Source of the DNA: Paracnuella aquatica
GTDB taxonomy: Bacteria; Bacteroidota; Bacteroidia; Chitinophagales; Chitinophagaceae
Direction: 5' to 3'
Length of the DNA stretch: 64,000 nt
Assembly (NCBI RefSeq): GCF_003332885.2
Contig: NZ_QOWJ01000002.1
Location: 62,001 to 126,000, forward strand
Below, piece by piece: positions 8,501 through 17,396 of this stretch; the stretch's first letter is position 1; the number at the start of each line of letters is the position of its first letter. The translations under genes and the position numbers were made by a program. The notes beneath the pieces are model-generated. The model saw nothing but the letters and a program-made list of their open reading frames with translations. It was not told where the DNA came from and made no database searches.

Positions 8501-11314
8501 CTAATGCGCTTCCAGCCAGTTGCTGCCTTCACCAACTTCGGCCAGCACCGGGATGCCATTGGGCAGTTCCATGGCCGATTGCATGCAATCAAGGATTACG
8601 GGCTTCACGGCTTCCAGTTCGTCTTTGCATACATCAAACACCAGTTCATCGTGCACCTGCAGCACCATGCTGCTTTTAAAACCATGTTGTTTAAATGCAG
8701 CGTGCACCCGCACCATGGCCAACTTGATCATGTCGGCGGCGGTGCCTTGTATGGGCGAATTAATGGCGTTGCGTTCGGCAAAACCACGAACCGTAAAGTT
8801 GGCCGAGTTGATGTCGCGCAGCCAGCGTTTGCGGCCCATTACCGTTTGCACATAACCGTGCTTGCGTGCAAACTGTATCATCTCATCCATGTACCGTGTA
8901 ACGCCGGAAAATTCTTTCTTATAGTTGTCGATGATTTCTTTTGCCTCGCTGCGGCTGATGCGCAGGTTTTCGGCCAGGCCAAATGCACCTTGCCCGTACA
9001 CAATGCCAAAGTTTACACTCTTGGCTTTGTAGCGCATTTCCTTGGTCACTGCATCTTCGGCTACGTTGTACACTTTGGCTGCAGTGGCGGTGTGTACATC
9101 CTTGCCTTTGCGGAATGCATCGCTCATTGCTTCATCGCCGGAAATGGCAGCCACAATGCGCAACTCTATTTGCGAGTAGTCGGCGGAAACCAGGATGTGC
9201 TCTGCATCGCGTGGAATAAATGCCTTGCGTATTTCGCGGCCCCGCTCGGTGCGGATGGGAATATTTTGCAAGTTGGGATTATTGCTCGACAAGCGGCCCG
9301 TAACGGCTACAGCTTGCGCAAAAGTGGTATGCACCCTGCCGGTTTTTGCATTGATCAGTTGCGGTAACGAATCAACATAAGTAGAGCGCAGCTTGGTGTA
9401 CTCGCGGTACGCCATGATGTCGTCGGCCACTTTGTGTTCGGTGGCCAGTTTGGTCAGCACATCTTCGCCGGTGGCATATTGACCGGTTTTTGTTTTCTTG
9501 GCTTTGGGGTCTAGCTTCAGGTGCTCAAACAGTATTTCGCCCAGTTGTTTGGGCGAGCCCAAATTGAATTTTACCCCAGCAGCTTCATACACCGCTTCTT
9601 CGTGTTTGCGGGCTGCATCTTCCAGCACTTTGGAGTAATCCTGCAAAAACTGCATGTCGATGCGGATGCCTTCAAACTCCATATCTACCAGCACCGGCGC
9701 CAATGGATTTTCCACTTCGTCAAACACGTTTTGCACTTCCATTTTTTGCAACTCCGGCGCAAACACCTGTTTCAACTGCAACGTAATATCAGCATCTTCA
9801 ACAGCGTATTCTTTTATTTGCTCCAGCTCCACGTCCCGCATGGTTTTTTGGCCCTTGCCCTTTTTACCTATCAATTCTTCAATGGGTATAGGCTTGTAGT
9901 GTAAATATTTTTCGGCCAGCAAATCCATGCTGCGCTTGCCTTCGGGCTCAATCAGGTAGTGGGCTAGCATAGTGTCAAACTTTTTGCCTACCAGTTCCAC
10001 ATCATACCATTTCAATACCAGCATGTCGTACTTCAGGTTTTGCCCAATCCATAGTTTGGATGGATCGGCAAACAGGGCTTTAAAACGGTTCAGTACTTCT
10101 TTGGCGGCCGCTTTGTTGGCAGGCACCGGCACATACCAGCCGTGGTGCGGTTTTATAGCAAATGATAGCCCGACAAGCTCGGCCTGGTTGGCATCAATGG
10201 AAGTGGTTTCGGTGTCAAATGAAATTTCGGTTACGCCTGCCAGTGAGTTGAGCAATGCAGCAAATTCACCTTCACTTTCCACCAGCTCGTAGTTGTGTTC
10301 GGTATCGGCGGCGGTACGCAGGGCGCCGGTAAAGGCAGCTTCTTCGCTTTCATCACCATCGTTAGTGGTAGCGTCTGTTGGCGCACTAAACAAATCGGCC
10401 TGTACGCCGCGGCTTTTGCGCGGAGCGGCGTTTTCAAATGCGTCTTCGCCCAGCAGCCTGCGGCCAATGGTGCGAAACTCCAGTTCGCCCAGTATTTCTT
10501 TTAACCCTTCTTTGTTCCACTCTTTCAACCGGAAATCTTCTTCATGAAATGCTACGGGCACATCGGTAATGATGGTAGCCAGGCGTTTGCTCATGAGGGC
10601 TGCCTCGCGGCCGGCACGGATCTTTTCACCCAATGCACCTTTGATGCTGTCGGCATTTTCGAGTATGGCTTCCAGTGAGCCCCATTCGCCAATAAGTTTA
10701 CAAGCCGTTTTTTGACCCACACCTGCAATACCCGGAATGTTATCCACGGCATCGCCCATCAGGCCCAGCATGTCTATTACCTGCTGCACGTTTTGTATGC
10801 ACCATTTATCGCAAATTTCCTGCGGCCCCAGCACCTCGGCATCGCCGCCCTGGTAGCCCGGTTTGTAGATCTTTACTTTTTCGGTTACCAACTGGCCGTA
10901 GTCTTTATCGGGGGTAACCATGTACACATCGTACCCCAGTGCTTCGGCCTGCTTGCTGAGGGTGCCAATCACATCATCGGCTTCAAAGCCGGCGCTGTCG
11001 ATCATGGGAATATTCAGCGCGGCCAGTATGCGGCGTATGTCGGGGATGGACGCAGAAATATCTTCGGGAGCCTCTTGGCGGTTGGCTTTATAATCGGCAA
11101 AATCGGAAGTGCGCCCCACCGGCTCGCCGCCCTCAAAACACACCGCCATGTGGGTGGGCTTTTGGTTGTTGATGAGGTCGATCAGGGTATTGGTAAAGCC
11201 AAATTGTGCGTTGGTGTTTTTTCCTTTCGATGTAACGCGTGGGCTACGGATCAGGGCATAGTAAGCCCGGAAGATCAGCGCCATCGCATCCAGCAGAAAT
11301 AGTTTTTTCTCCAT
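8501..11314 (-). CDS. polA: DNA polymerase I
   Basis: Full-length 937-residue family A polymerase for Okazaki-fragment maturation and excision repair. The N-terminal 5'-3' exonuclease domain (1 to about 290) starts LFLLDAMALIFRAYYAL and keeps the helix-hairpin-helix region IPGIAGVGQKTA. The 3'-5' proofreading domain (about 345-520) keeps SFDTET, so proofreading is probably active. The polymerase domain has motif A (SADYSQIELR), motif B (RYKAKSVNFGIVYGQG) and motif C (VHDELVF). No frameshift or missing domain. ATG at 11314 sits just after a -7 promoter box, leaving an almost leaderless transcript. Confidence 0.98.
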   Translation of the reverse strand: MEKKLFLLDAMALIFRAYYALIRSPRVTSKGKNTNAQFGFTNTLIDLINNQKPTHMAVCFEGGEPVGRTSDFADYKANRQEAPEDISASIPDIRRILAALNIPMIDSAGFEADDVIGTLSKQAEALGYDVYMVTPDKDYGQLVTEKVKIYKPGYQGGDAEVLGPQEICDKWCIQNVQQVIDMLGLMGDAVDNIPGIAGVGQKTACKLIGEWGSLEAILENADSIKGALGEKIRAGREAALMSKRLATIITDVPVAFHEEDFRLKEWNKEGLKEILGELEFRTIGRRLLGEDAFENAAPRKSRGVQADLFSAPTDATTNDGDESEEAAFTGALRTAADTEHNYELVESEGEFAALLNSLAGVTEISFDTETTSIDANQAELVGLSFAIKPHHGWYVPVPANKAAAKEVLNRFKALFADPSKLWIGQNLKYDMLVLKWYDVELVGKKFDTMLAHYLIEPEGKRSMDLLAEKYLHYKPIPIEELIGKKGKGQKTMRDVELEQIKEYAVEDADITLQLKQVFAPELQKMEVQNVFDEVENPLAPVLVDMEFEGIRIDMQFLQDYSKVLEDAARKHEEAVYEAAGVKFNLGSPKQLGEILFEHLKLDPKAKKTKTGQYATGEDVLTKLATEHKVADDIMAYREYTKLRSTYVDSLPQLINAKTGRVHTTFAQAVAVTGRLSSNNPNLQNIPIRTERGREIRKAFIPRDAEHILVSADYSQIELRIVAAISGDEAMSDAFRKGKDVHTATAAKVYNVAEDAVTKEMRYKAKSVNFGIVYGQGAFGLAENLRISRSEAKEIIDNYKKEFSGVTRYMDEMIQFARKHGYVQTVMGRKRWLRDINSANFTVRGFAERNAINSPIQGTAADMIKLAMVRVHAAFKQHGFKSSMVLQVHDELVFDVCKDELEAVKPVILDCMQSAMELPNGIPVLAEVGEGSNWLEAH

Positions 11315-11320
11315 AGGTTA

Positions 11321-11328
11321 CGAAGGTA
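11321..11328 (-). promoter_or_regulatory. -7 promoter box of polA
   Basis: TACCTTCG on the minus strand, a common variant of TAnnTTTG, only 7 bases before the polA ATG. Assigned by pattern. Confidence 0.4.
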
Positions 11329-11370
11329 GCATTCGGGGCTGCATTTTGGTACAGGAGGTTGCGGTGGGAA

Positions 11371-11632
11371 TTTTGAACCACGAAGGCACGAAGAAGGGAA
11401 GAGGCACAGAGAGATTCGTTTTGCAAATGCTGTTTAATGCTGCTCTAGGATATGATGTAAAGTTTTTGATAGTGTGTGGAGATGCTGAAACGAGTTCAGC
11501 ATGACAATCGAGAGCATTGTGAGTGTATCCTGCATTGGATAATTCAAGAGGGCTTTATTTCAACATACCCAACTTGTGTTTCATTTTTTCCTTTGTGCCT
11601 CTTTGTTGCTTTGTTCCTTTGTGGTTCAAAAT
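11371..11632. repeat. Intergenic inverted repeat, family A, with a family B fragment inside
   Basis: The left arm (11371-11412, starting TTTTGAACCACGAAGGCACG) and right arm (11586-11632, ending CCTTTGTGGTTCAAAAT) are imperfect reverse complements about 170 bases apart. The same sequence recurs at 39677-39764. Between the arms lies a piece of another repeat (11481-11507, GATGCTGAAACGAGTTCAGC). The stretch 11329-11633 contains no gene. Confidence 0.75.
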
Positions 11633-11633
11633 G

Positions 11634-11659
11634 AAAAACCCCGCATTACTGCGGGGTTT
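11634..11659 (-). terminator. Terminator of the small membrane protein gene
   Basis: Nine-base perfect stem AAACCCCGC / GCGGGGTTT with loop ATTACT. On the minus strand a TTTTT run continues the stem. It lies 48 bases beyond the stop of the 62-codon gene at 11708-11896. Confidence 0.88.
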
Positions 11660-11707
11660 CCCTGGTATCGCTTAATTAGGGGGAAGGGACATTGTTTATT
11701 TCGAGGC

Positions 11708-11896
11708 TCAGTATTGTTTGCCCATCGAATCTGCCGCTTTTGCAACGGTCAGTGGCGGTGTTGTATCGTGTTGGACTGTCCACTGCCTTACGGTTGTTGC
11801 TTCAGGCTTGTTCAGGTCTACAAAGTTTAAGTAAAGTGCCAGCAGCAATAAGCCAAAGGCGCACAGGTTCAAAATTGAACGAAATGGGTTTTTCAT
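11708..11896 (-). CDS. Small single-span membrane protein (62 residues)
   Basis: From ATG at 11896 the product begins MKNPFRSILNLCAFGLLLLA, with one transmembrane helix (about 8-25), then a polar tail of 37 residues. A strong terminator follows. I do not recognise a family. The frame stays open upstream of this ATG, but the basic start followed by a helix makes ATG 11896 the natural start. It lies 91 bases after the SDR gene on the same strand and could be co-transcribed. Confidence 0.6.
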   Translation of the reverse strand: MKNPFRSILNLCAFGLLLLALYLNFVDLNKPEATTVRQWTVQHDTTPPLTVAKAADSMGKQY

Positions 11897-11987
11897 AAAT
11901 GCAGGAGTTGGATATGGTTGTAAAAATAAGGGAAACAACTTATCCGCGGCAAATGGTGTTTGCCTATTTTTCGACAAAACCCCTTTT

Positions 11988-12746
11988 TTACAGGTTGATG
12001 CCGCCCGAAACCTCGATGCGCTGCCCGTTGATCCATTTGGCGTCCTCGCTGCACAAAAATGCCACCACCCCGCCAATATCATTGGCTTCGCCTACGCGTC
12101 CCAGTGGGCTTTGGCTCGATAGAAAACCTTTCATCTGCGGGTTGTTGCGGATGGCTGCATTGTTGAAATCGGTCTCAATTGGTCCCGGTGCTACCACGTT
12201 GCAGCGGATGCCGCGGCCGCCGTATTCTTTTGCCACGTATTTGGTGAACGTTTCAATGGCCGATTTCATAGACGAGTACACCGAATAACCAGGTACGCAA
12301 AACCGCGTGGTACCGGTGGAAATGTTGACAACGGCGCCCCCATCGTTCATGATGTTGAGTGCTTTTTGCGTGAGAAAATACACGCCTTTGAAATGCACAT
12401 TTACAAAGTTGTCGAAAGCTTCTTCGGTCATTTGTGCAATCGGGATGGTACCGCCGTGGCCGGCATTATTCACCAGGTAATCGAAGGTTTGCACACCCCA
12501 GTTTTGTTGCAGGGTTTGCTGGAGCAGCTGCAAAAAACCATCAAACGAACCGATGTCGCCTACATTCAGTTGCAGTGCCTCGGCTTTGCCGCCAAACATC
12601 TTGATGGCTTCAATCGTTTCCTGTGCGCCTTCGGCCGATTGGTTGTAAGTGATCACTACATCCATGCCTTTACGGGCACAGGCCAGCGCCATGTCTTTGC
12701 CCAATCCACGGCTGCCGCCCGTGATCAATGCGATGCGAGGTATCAT
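11988..12746 (-). CDS. SDR family NAD(P)-dependent oxidoreductase (FabG-like)
   Basis: A 252-residue classical short-chain dehydrogenase. From ATG 12746 it starts MIPRIALITGGSRGLGK (glycine-rich dinucleotide site). It then shows NNAGHGG (about 90), a Ser in NISTGTTR, the catalytic pair in YSVYSSMKSA (YxxxK), and the end NGQRIEVSGGINL typical of 3-oxoacyl-ACP-reductase-like SDRs. An earlier in-frame ATG (12785) would add 13 residues before the Rossmann strand and is less likely. The substrate is unknown; there is no fatty-acid gene nearby. Confidence 0.9.
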   Translation of the reverse strand: MIPRIALITGGSRGLGKDMALACARKGMDVVITYNQSAEGAQETIEAIKMFGGKAEALQLNVGDIGSFDGFLQLLQQTLQQNWGVQTFDYLVNNAGHGGTIPIAQMTEEAFDNFVNVHFKGVYFLTQKALNIMNDGGAVVNISTGTTRFCVPGYSVYSSMKSAIETFTKYVAKEYGGRGIRCNVVAPGPIETDFNNAAIRNNPQMKGFLSSQSPLGRVGEANDIGGVVAFLCSEDAKWINGQRIEVSGGINL

Positions 12747-12823
12747 ACGGTTGCATTTTAATTGCAGCAATGCAGCAAACATCATGCTTGCGGGTTGCTG
12801 CTGCTTTTTTTGTAACCAAAATT

Positions 12824-13228
12824 TTACGCACCGGTTGTTGCAGTGGGCTCAATCAGGTCCCACAGGTTGCCATAGAGGTCGGCAAAAACCAGCACCTTGC
12901 CGAATGCCTCCACCGATGGCGGCCGCACAATGGTGATGTTGTGCTGCAACAGGTTCTGGTAATCGCGGTCCAGATCATCGGTGTGCAAAAACAGGAACAC
13001 ACGGCCGCCCGTTTGGTTGCCCACTCTTGACGACTGTTCTTCGCTGGCGGCTTTTGCTAGCAGTAGCCCGCAGCCTTCCGATCCTTTGGGCCGTACCCGC
13101 ACCCAGCGTTTGGTTTCGGAAAGCACGGTGTCTTCCAGCAGGTCAAAACCCAATTTGTTTACATAAAAATTAATGGCTTCGTCGTAATCGGCCACCGCCA
13201 GGGCTATTTGTGTTATTTGTTGGCGCAT
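12824..13228 (-). CDS. VOC (glyoxalase/bleomycin-resistance) family protein
   Basis: The 134-residue single-domain protein has the paired beta-alpha-beta-beta-beta pattern of the vicinal oxygen chelate fold: QIALAVADYDEAINFYVNKL at the start and FADLYGNLWDLIEP at the end. These families include dioxygenases, isomerases and resistance proteins; the role cannot be assigned. It lies 77 bases upstream of the SDR gene on the same strand. Confidence 0.88.
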   Translation of the reverse strand: MRQQITQIALAVADYDEAINFYVNKLGFDLLEDTVLSETKRWVRVRPKGSEGCGLLLAKAASEEQSSRVGNQTGGRVFLFLHTDDLDRDYQNLLQHNITIVRPPSVEAFGKVLVFADLYGNLWDLIEPTATTGA

Positions 13229-13270
13229 GTTTTACTCTGTTGAACACAATGTTACGGAATGTGGCTGCGG

Positions 13271-13310
13271 CAATAAAAAAGGAAAGCATGGTGGCTTTCC
13301 TTTTTTATTG
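13271..13310. terminator. Bidirectional terminator hairpin
   Basis: Perfect 17-base stem (13271-13287 with 13294-13310; CAATAAAAAAGGAAAGC and its complement) and a six-base loop ATGGTG. A and T runs on the two sides let it work on both strands. It lies upstream of the VOC gene and 130 bases after the stop of the sugar dehydrogenase gene, so it most likely ends that dehydrogenase transcript. Confidence 0.85.
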
Positions 13311-13440
13311 CAACTCATCGTGTTTACAACCAAAATATTCACGCGATCGATTTGAACCTATTCAATCAATAGCATATTTACAGCTATGCATGCCTGTTAG
13401 TTGTATTAAAACAAACGGCGGTTGTGAATAGCGCCTTTTT

Positions 13441-16233
13441 TTACCGCATCATCGTTACTGAAGCCGCTGGCTTTGCTTGCACATCAATGCTGTTGATCTG
13501 TACAATCACCTGGTTGGGACCAGCCTTTTCGTTTTTAAAAATAAAAAACAGCTTGTGCCTGCCCGTAGCGCCATTGATCGGCAGTTGAACGGTCTTTGTT
13601 GCCTGCCCGGCTGCTATTTCGGCGGTTTGCCCGGCTAGTGTGCCATCGGGGCCGTCCAACCGTAGTTCCACCACGCCGCCAGCTGCCGCGGCGCGGGTGC
13701 CAGCCGATGCTTTTACCATAAATGCATTGACGCCCGTGAGGTCAATATCATCAAAAGCCAGGTATGCGCCGTTGCCTTCCATGTACAGCGCCTTGCCTGG
13801 TGTGATCACTTTATTGAAACCTCTAGTTTCATCGGCCAGTTCCGGGTCGAGGCTGGGGTGGCGCAGCACCAAAATTTCTTCGCCCACCAGCGGCGTCATG
13901 GCTGCGGTGCCCTTATCGCGATAAGCGGCCCGCAAAATATAAGTGCCCCGCTCTTTTTGTTCTTCCGCCGGTTTGATGGCATAAGTGCTGCGCACCGGCG
14001 CCGATTTTACCGCCCCTTTTTTATCGCCAATGGCCAATATATATTCGACCATGGCGCGGCTGTCGGCAGTGCTTAGCTGCGGGTGGGCACTCATGGCATG
14101 GTTGCCCCACACGCCGCTGCCACCTTTGATGATCTTTTGCGCCAGCGTTTCCACAGCGCCGGCTTTGCCCTTGTATTTCTGCGCCACTTCCAGGTAGCTG
14201 GGCCCTACCGAACGCTTGTTGGGCATGTGACAGCTTTTGCAATCGTTTTTACCAACAAGTATCTGGCCGGTAGTGGCAAATGCCTGCATATCGGTGCCGC
14301 GGTGCGTGGTGGCCGCATCAATCTGGTCGTAGCCAAGCGGCAGGTAATCAATGGAAACCGCTACCTGCTGCGGCAGTATCTTGCCATTTTGCAGCGAGCC
14401 GTCTTCTTTATCCTGCACTTTCACGGCGTATTTCAGTTGTGTGCCGGGGAAATAAAAAGTTCGGTTGGCACCGCTCAAATCAAAGTTTACAGCGGGCGGC
14501 TCGTTGCCCACTTTTAGGTCGAGCGACTTGGTGCTTTTGGCACCCTGTGCATCGGTAACGGTCAGTGTTGCTTTGTAGGTGCCGGCTTTTGCCAGGGATA
14601 GTTGCGGGCTGGCTTCGCGTAAAATTTTCGTTTGTCCCCCACCGGTAATTTTCCATTCATATTTTAGTTCATCGCCATCATAATCTTTAGTGCCGGTAGA
14701 AAGCAATTGGGTTTTAAACGGCAGCGCTCCGCTTCGCTTCGTTGCCAACACTTCTACCACCGGTTTGCGGTTGCCACTGTTGTATTCAATGCGCACCAGC
14801 CTGGCGTTTTCGTTGCCTTTGAACCATGCCGATCCGTACTCCAGCACATACAGGTCGCCGTCGGGGCTAAAATCCATATCAATGGCAGAGGAAAAATTTT
14901 GGTCTGGTAAAAAGCGCTCCATGCCTTTATAATTCCCGTTGTCATCCATACTCACCGCCATGATCCAGCCGCGCATAAAATCAACAATAAACCATTTGCC
15001 TTCGTAGTACTCGGGGAAAGGGCGTTTGGCTTTTGCAAAATCTGCCTTGCGGTAAACCGGCCCGCCGGTGGCGCTTCGGCCTGCAGCACCCAGCATCGGA
15101 AATTCGTCGGAAAGACCATACGGATACCAGATCATAGCCGGTTGTGCGGGTGGCAATTCGGTTAGCCCGGTATTGTTCCTTGAAGCGTTTACCGGCTTTG
15201 CCGCATTAAACGGCGCCCCATACGAACTGTCATCGTGGTTGTAAGCGATGTAAGGTTTGTTGTCGCCAATGAAATAAGGCCAGCCAAAATTGCCGGGGCC
15301 TTTTGCCTGGTTAAATTCATCGTATCCACGCGGACCGCGTTTGCTGTCGTTCGAGGCATCGGGGCCCACCTCGCCCCAGTACAGAAACCCAGTTTTGGAA
15401 TCGATGGAAGGCCGCCAAGGGTTGCGGTGGCCCATGGTATAAATTTCGGGACGGGTTTTGGGTGTGCCCTTCGGAAACAGGTTGCCTTCCGGAATGGTGT
15501 ACGAGCCATCATCTTCGGGGTGGATGCGCAGAATCTTTCCCCGCAGATCGGCCGTGTTGCCGGGTGCCCGCTGGTCGTCGTTGTTTTCGCGGCCGGGCCG
15601 GTCGTCGAGGTTGGAGGTGCCCACCTGCGGGTTTACCGTATTGTTGCCCACGGTCAAAAACAGGTTGCCCTGCTGGTCGAAGGCCATGCCGCCGCCGGTG
15701 TGGCAACATTCTTCGCGCTGCGTGGGCACTTCCATCAAAACCTTTTTGCTGGCAGCCACCAGGTCATCGCCTTTCAATTCCCAACGGGCCAGTACGTGCT
15801 TGCTGTCGGATGGGTCGGCGTAATAGAGGTACACCCAATTGTTTTGGGCAAACTTCGGGTGGGCCACAATGCCCATCAGGCCTTCTTCGGCTTCGCGAAG
15901 CTGGCCTTGTTTGTTTTTGTATTTGGTGTTTACCGGGATGGTTGCCAGCAATTTTACCGCACCGGTTTTGGGGTCAACGGCTTTTACACCGCCCTTGCGT
16001 TCCACAATCAGCACACGGCCATCGGGCAAAAAAGTCATTTCCATGGGCTCGTCCAGCTTACCGGCATCGGTAAGGGCCACTTTGGAAAAGCGGTTGGCAT
16101 CGGGTGGCGTGCCTTCCACCGGCGGGGGTTTGTAGGCAGCAAAACCAAAATAAAGCGCAGCAGCAAATGCAGGCAGGAGCAGTAACCGGGCCGCTGAGTG
16201 CAGCTTGCGGTGGTGGGCAGCAAATCGTTTCAT
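13441..16233 (-). CDS. Secreted PQQ-type sugar dehydrogenase with PKD and cytochrome c domains
   Basis: A 930-residue multidomain protein. A membrane-anchor or signal helix lies near the N-terminus (LLLLPAFAAALYFGFAAY). Next comes a six-bladed GSDH/soluble-glucose-dehydrogenase propeller (about 45-480; PMEMTFLPDGRVLIVERKG, ECCHTGGGMAFDQQGNLFLTVGNN, MGHRNPWRP). A PKD domain follows (about 495-585, YDGDELKYEWKITGG). A class I cytochrome c domain with CKSCH near 665 and a distal Met comes next, then a C-terminal carbohydrate-binding-like domain (about 790-925). It probably oxidises sugars in the periplasm and passes electrons to its own heme. It is divergent from the Nudix-type regulator, which may control it. 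Confidence 0.9.
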   Translation of the reverse strand: MKRFAAHHRKLHSAARLLLLPAFAAALYFGFAAYKPPPVEGTPPDANRFSKVALTDAGKLDEPMEMTFLPDGRVLIVERKGGVKAVDPKTGAVKLLATIPVNTKYKNKQGQLREAEEGLMGIVAHPKFAQNNWVYLYYADPSDSKHVLARWELKGDDLVAASKKVLMEVPTQREECCHTGGGMAFDQQGNLFLTVGNNTVNPQVGTSNLDDRPGRENNDDQRAPGNTADLRGKILRIHPEDDGSYTIPEGNLFPKGTPKTRPEIYTMGHRNPWRPSIDSKTGFLYWGEVGPDASNDSKRGPRGYDEFNQAKGPGNFGWPYFIGDNKPYIAYNHDDSSYGAPFNAAKPVNASRNNTGLTELPPAQPAMIWYPYGLSDEFPMLGAAGRSATGGPVYRKADFAKAKRPFPEYYEGKWFIVDFMRGWIMAVSMDDNGNYKGMERFLPDQNFSSAIDMDFSPDGDLYVLEYGSAWFKGNENARLVRIEYNSGNRKPVVEVLATKRSGALPFKTQLLSTGTKDYDGDELKYEWKITGGGQTKILREASPQLSLAKAGTYKATLTVTDAQGAKSTKSLDLKVGNEPPAVNFDLSGANRTFYFPGTQLKYAVKVQDKEDGSLQNGKILPQQVAVSIDYLPLGYDQIDAATTHRGTDMQAFATTGQILVGKNDCKSCHMPNKRSVGPSYLEVAQKYKGKAGAVETLAQKIIKGGSGVWGNHAMSAHPQLSTADSRAMVEYILAIGDKKGAVKSAPVRSTYAIKPAEEQKERGTYILRAAYRDKGTAAMTPLVGEEILVLRHPSLDPELADETRGFNKVITPGKALYMEGNGAYLAFDDIDLTGVNAFMVKASAGTRAAAAGGVVELRLDGPDGTLAGQTAEIAAGQATKTVQLPINGATGRHKLFFIFKNEKAGPNQVIVQINSIDVQAKPAASVTMMR

Positions 16234-16350
16234 GTGGGATAAAATGAGGAATCTAAATTTATTGTTTTTACGCCATGCCGCAGATTCCGTCGGCAGCGGG
16301 TTGCCAGTTTTTTTACAGGTAAATAAAATTAAAACCGCCTATGCGTTGAA

Positions 16351-16365
16351 TTTACACAATGTAAA
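16351..16365. promoter_or_regulatory. Perfect palindrome TTTACA-CAA-TGTAAA, candidate operator
   Basis: A 15-base perfect inverted repeat with a three-base centre, in the 188-base divergent region between the sugar dehydrogenase and the Nudix-like regulator. Its size and position suit a dimeric repressor site acting on both genes. Binding by the adjacent regulator is inference. Confidence 0.5.
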
Positions 16366-16421
16366 CAAATTAGGTTATTTCTCTATGCTCTGCTATTCGT
16401 TTGTTTGCTTTTCTTTGTTCC

Positions 16422-17168
16422 ATGTCACCAACCGAGCTTGCCGCCCCTTCTTTTTTTACCGAATACCTGCCCCATGTTTCTGTGGATTGCGTGGTTTTTG
16501 GATTTGATGCCAAAGGGCTGCAGGTATTGCTGCTAAAAATGAAACACTGCGATGACTGGGCGCTTCCGGGTGGCTTTGTGCGGCAGCAGGAAGGGGTGGA
16601 ATCGGCGGCCACGCGGGTGCTGCAGGAACGTACGGGGCTCGAGCAGGTTTTTTTGCAACAGTTCCGCGTGTTCAGCGAGCCGCGGCGGTCGGCGGCCAAT
16701 AAATGGACCAGCGAGAACGAGGACCTGCAAGCGTGGCTGAACCAGCGCTTTATTACGATTGGTTTTTATGCGCTGGTGCCTTTCGAAAAAGTGGCGCCGC
16801 AGCCCGATTCCATTTCGGATGCCTGCAGCTGGTGGAACCTGGCCGATGTGGGTAAACTGATGCTGGACCACAACGCCATATTGCACAGCGCCCTGGAAGC
16901 CCTGCGCCTGCAGATGCGCTACCAGCCCATTGGCTACAACCTGCTGCCCGAAAAATTTACGATGCCCGAATTGCAAAAGCTGTACGAAACGGTGCTGGGC
17001 CAAACTCTTGACCGGCGCAACTTTCAGCGCCGCATGCTCGATTTTGGATTGCTGGAAAAACTACCCGAACGTAAAACCGGCGTGGCCCATAAAGCGCCCT
17101 TTTATTACCGCTTTAATAAAACGCAATACGATAAAGCGTTGGAAGAAGGTTTGGCGGGGGGATGGTAG
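16422..17168 (+). CDS. Nudix-domain transcriptional regulator (NrtR/AraR-like)
   Basis: A 248-residue protein with an N-terminal Nudix-fold domain (about 15-150) and a C-terminal winged-helix domain (about 160-240; FTMPELQKLYETVLG, then RRNFQRRMLDFGLLEK) as in NrtR and the Bacteroidetes sugar regulators of this type. The Nudix box reads GGFVRQQEGVESAATRVLQ then ERTGL: of the REUXEEXGU residues, Glu after Arg is Val and the second Glu of EE is Arg. Hydrolase activity is therefore probably lost, as expected for a regulator. ATG 16422 is preferred to TTG 16401. It probably binds a sugar-derived ligand and controls the divergent dehydrogenase. Confidence 0.87.
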   Translation: MSPTELAAPSFFTEYLPHVSVDCVVFGFDAKGLQVLLLKMKHCDDWALPGGFVRQQEGVESAATRVLQERTGLEQVFLQQFRVFSEPRRSAANKWTSENEDLQAWLNQRFITIGFYALVPFEKVAPQPDSISDACSWWNLADVGKLMLDHNAILHSALEALRLQMRYQPIGYNLLPEKFTMPELQKLYETVLGQTLDRRNFQRRMLDFGLLEKLPERKTGVAHKAPFYYRFNKTQYDKALEEGLAGGW

Positions 17169-17396
17169 GATGAGTCGGAAGACGGAGGTCGGAAGAAAGA
17201 CCGGAAAGTCAGTAAAGACAGTAAAGACGGAAAAGAAATGTTTTATAATTAAAAAGTCCTGCAAGTAGCAAAGCAAATGCTGGCTACCTGCAGGACTTTA
17301 TTTCATTAAAAAGCCGCCTGTTGTCTTCGGACCTCGGTCTTCCGTCGTCGGTCTTTCCGGTCTCTTCTGTCTTTCCCGTCTTTTCAGTCTTTTCTT
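17168..17396. repeat. Intergenic inverted repeat, family C
   Basis: The left arm (17168-17226; TGAGTCGGAAGACGGAGGTC onward) and the right arm (17322-17396; TCTTCGGACCTCGGTCTTCC onward) are long imperfect reverse complements built from GTCGGAAGAC/GTAAAGAC units. They surround a separate terminator. Related arms occur at 31644-31679, 58171-58199, 58499-58535 and, degenerate, at 63889-63955. Confidence 0.75.
17251..17300. terminator. Bidirectional terminator between regulator and DinB gene
   Basis: Stem AAAGTCCTGCAAGTAGC / GCTACCTGCAGGACTTTA with one mismatch and a loop around AAAGCAAAT. A-rich on the left and T-rich on the right. It lies between two convergent genes. Confidence 0.82.

Noticed and set aside
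8504-9367. Long plus-strand frames (8504-9367, 10712-11302) antisense to polA
   Set aside because: Long only because of codon bias on the other strand; composition (His, Phe, Gly rich) is typical of shadow frames.
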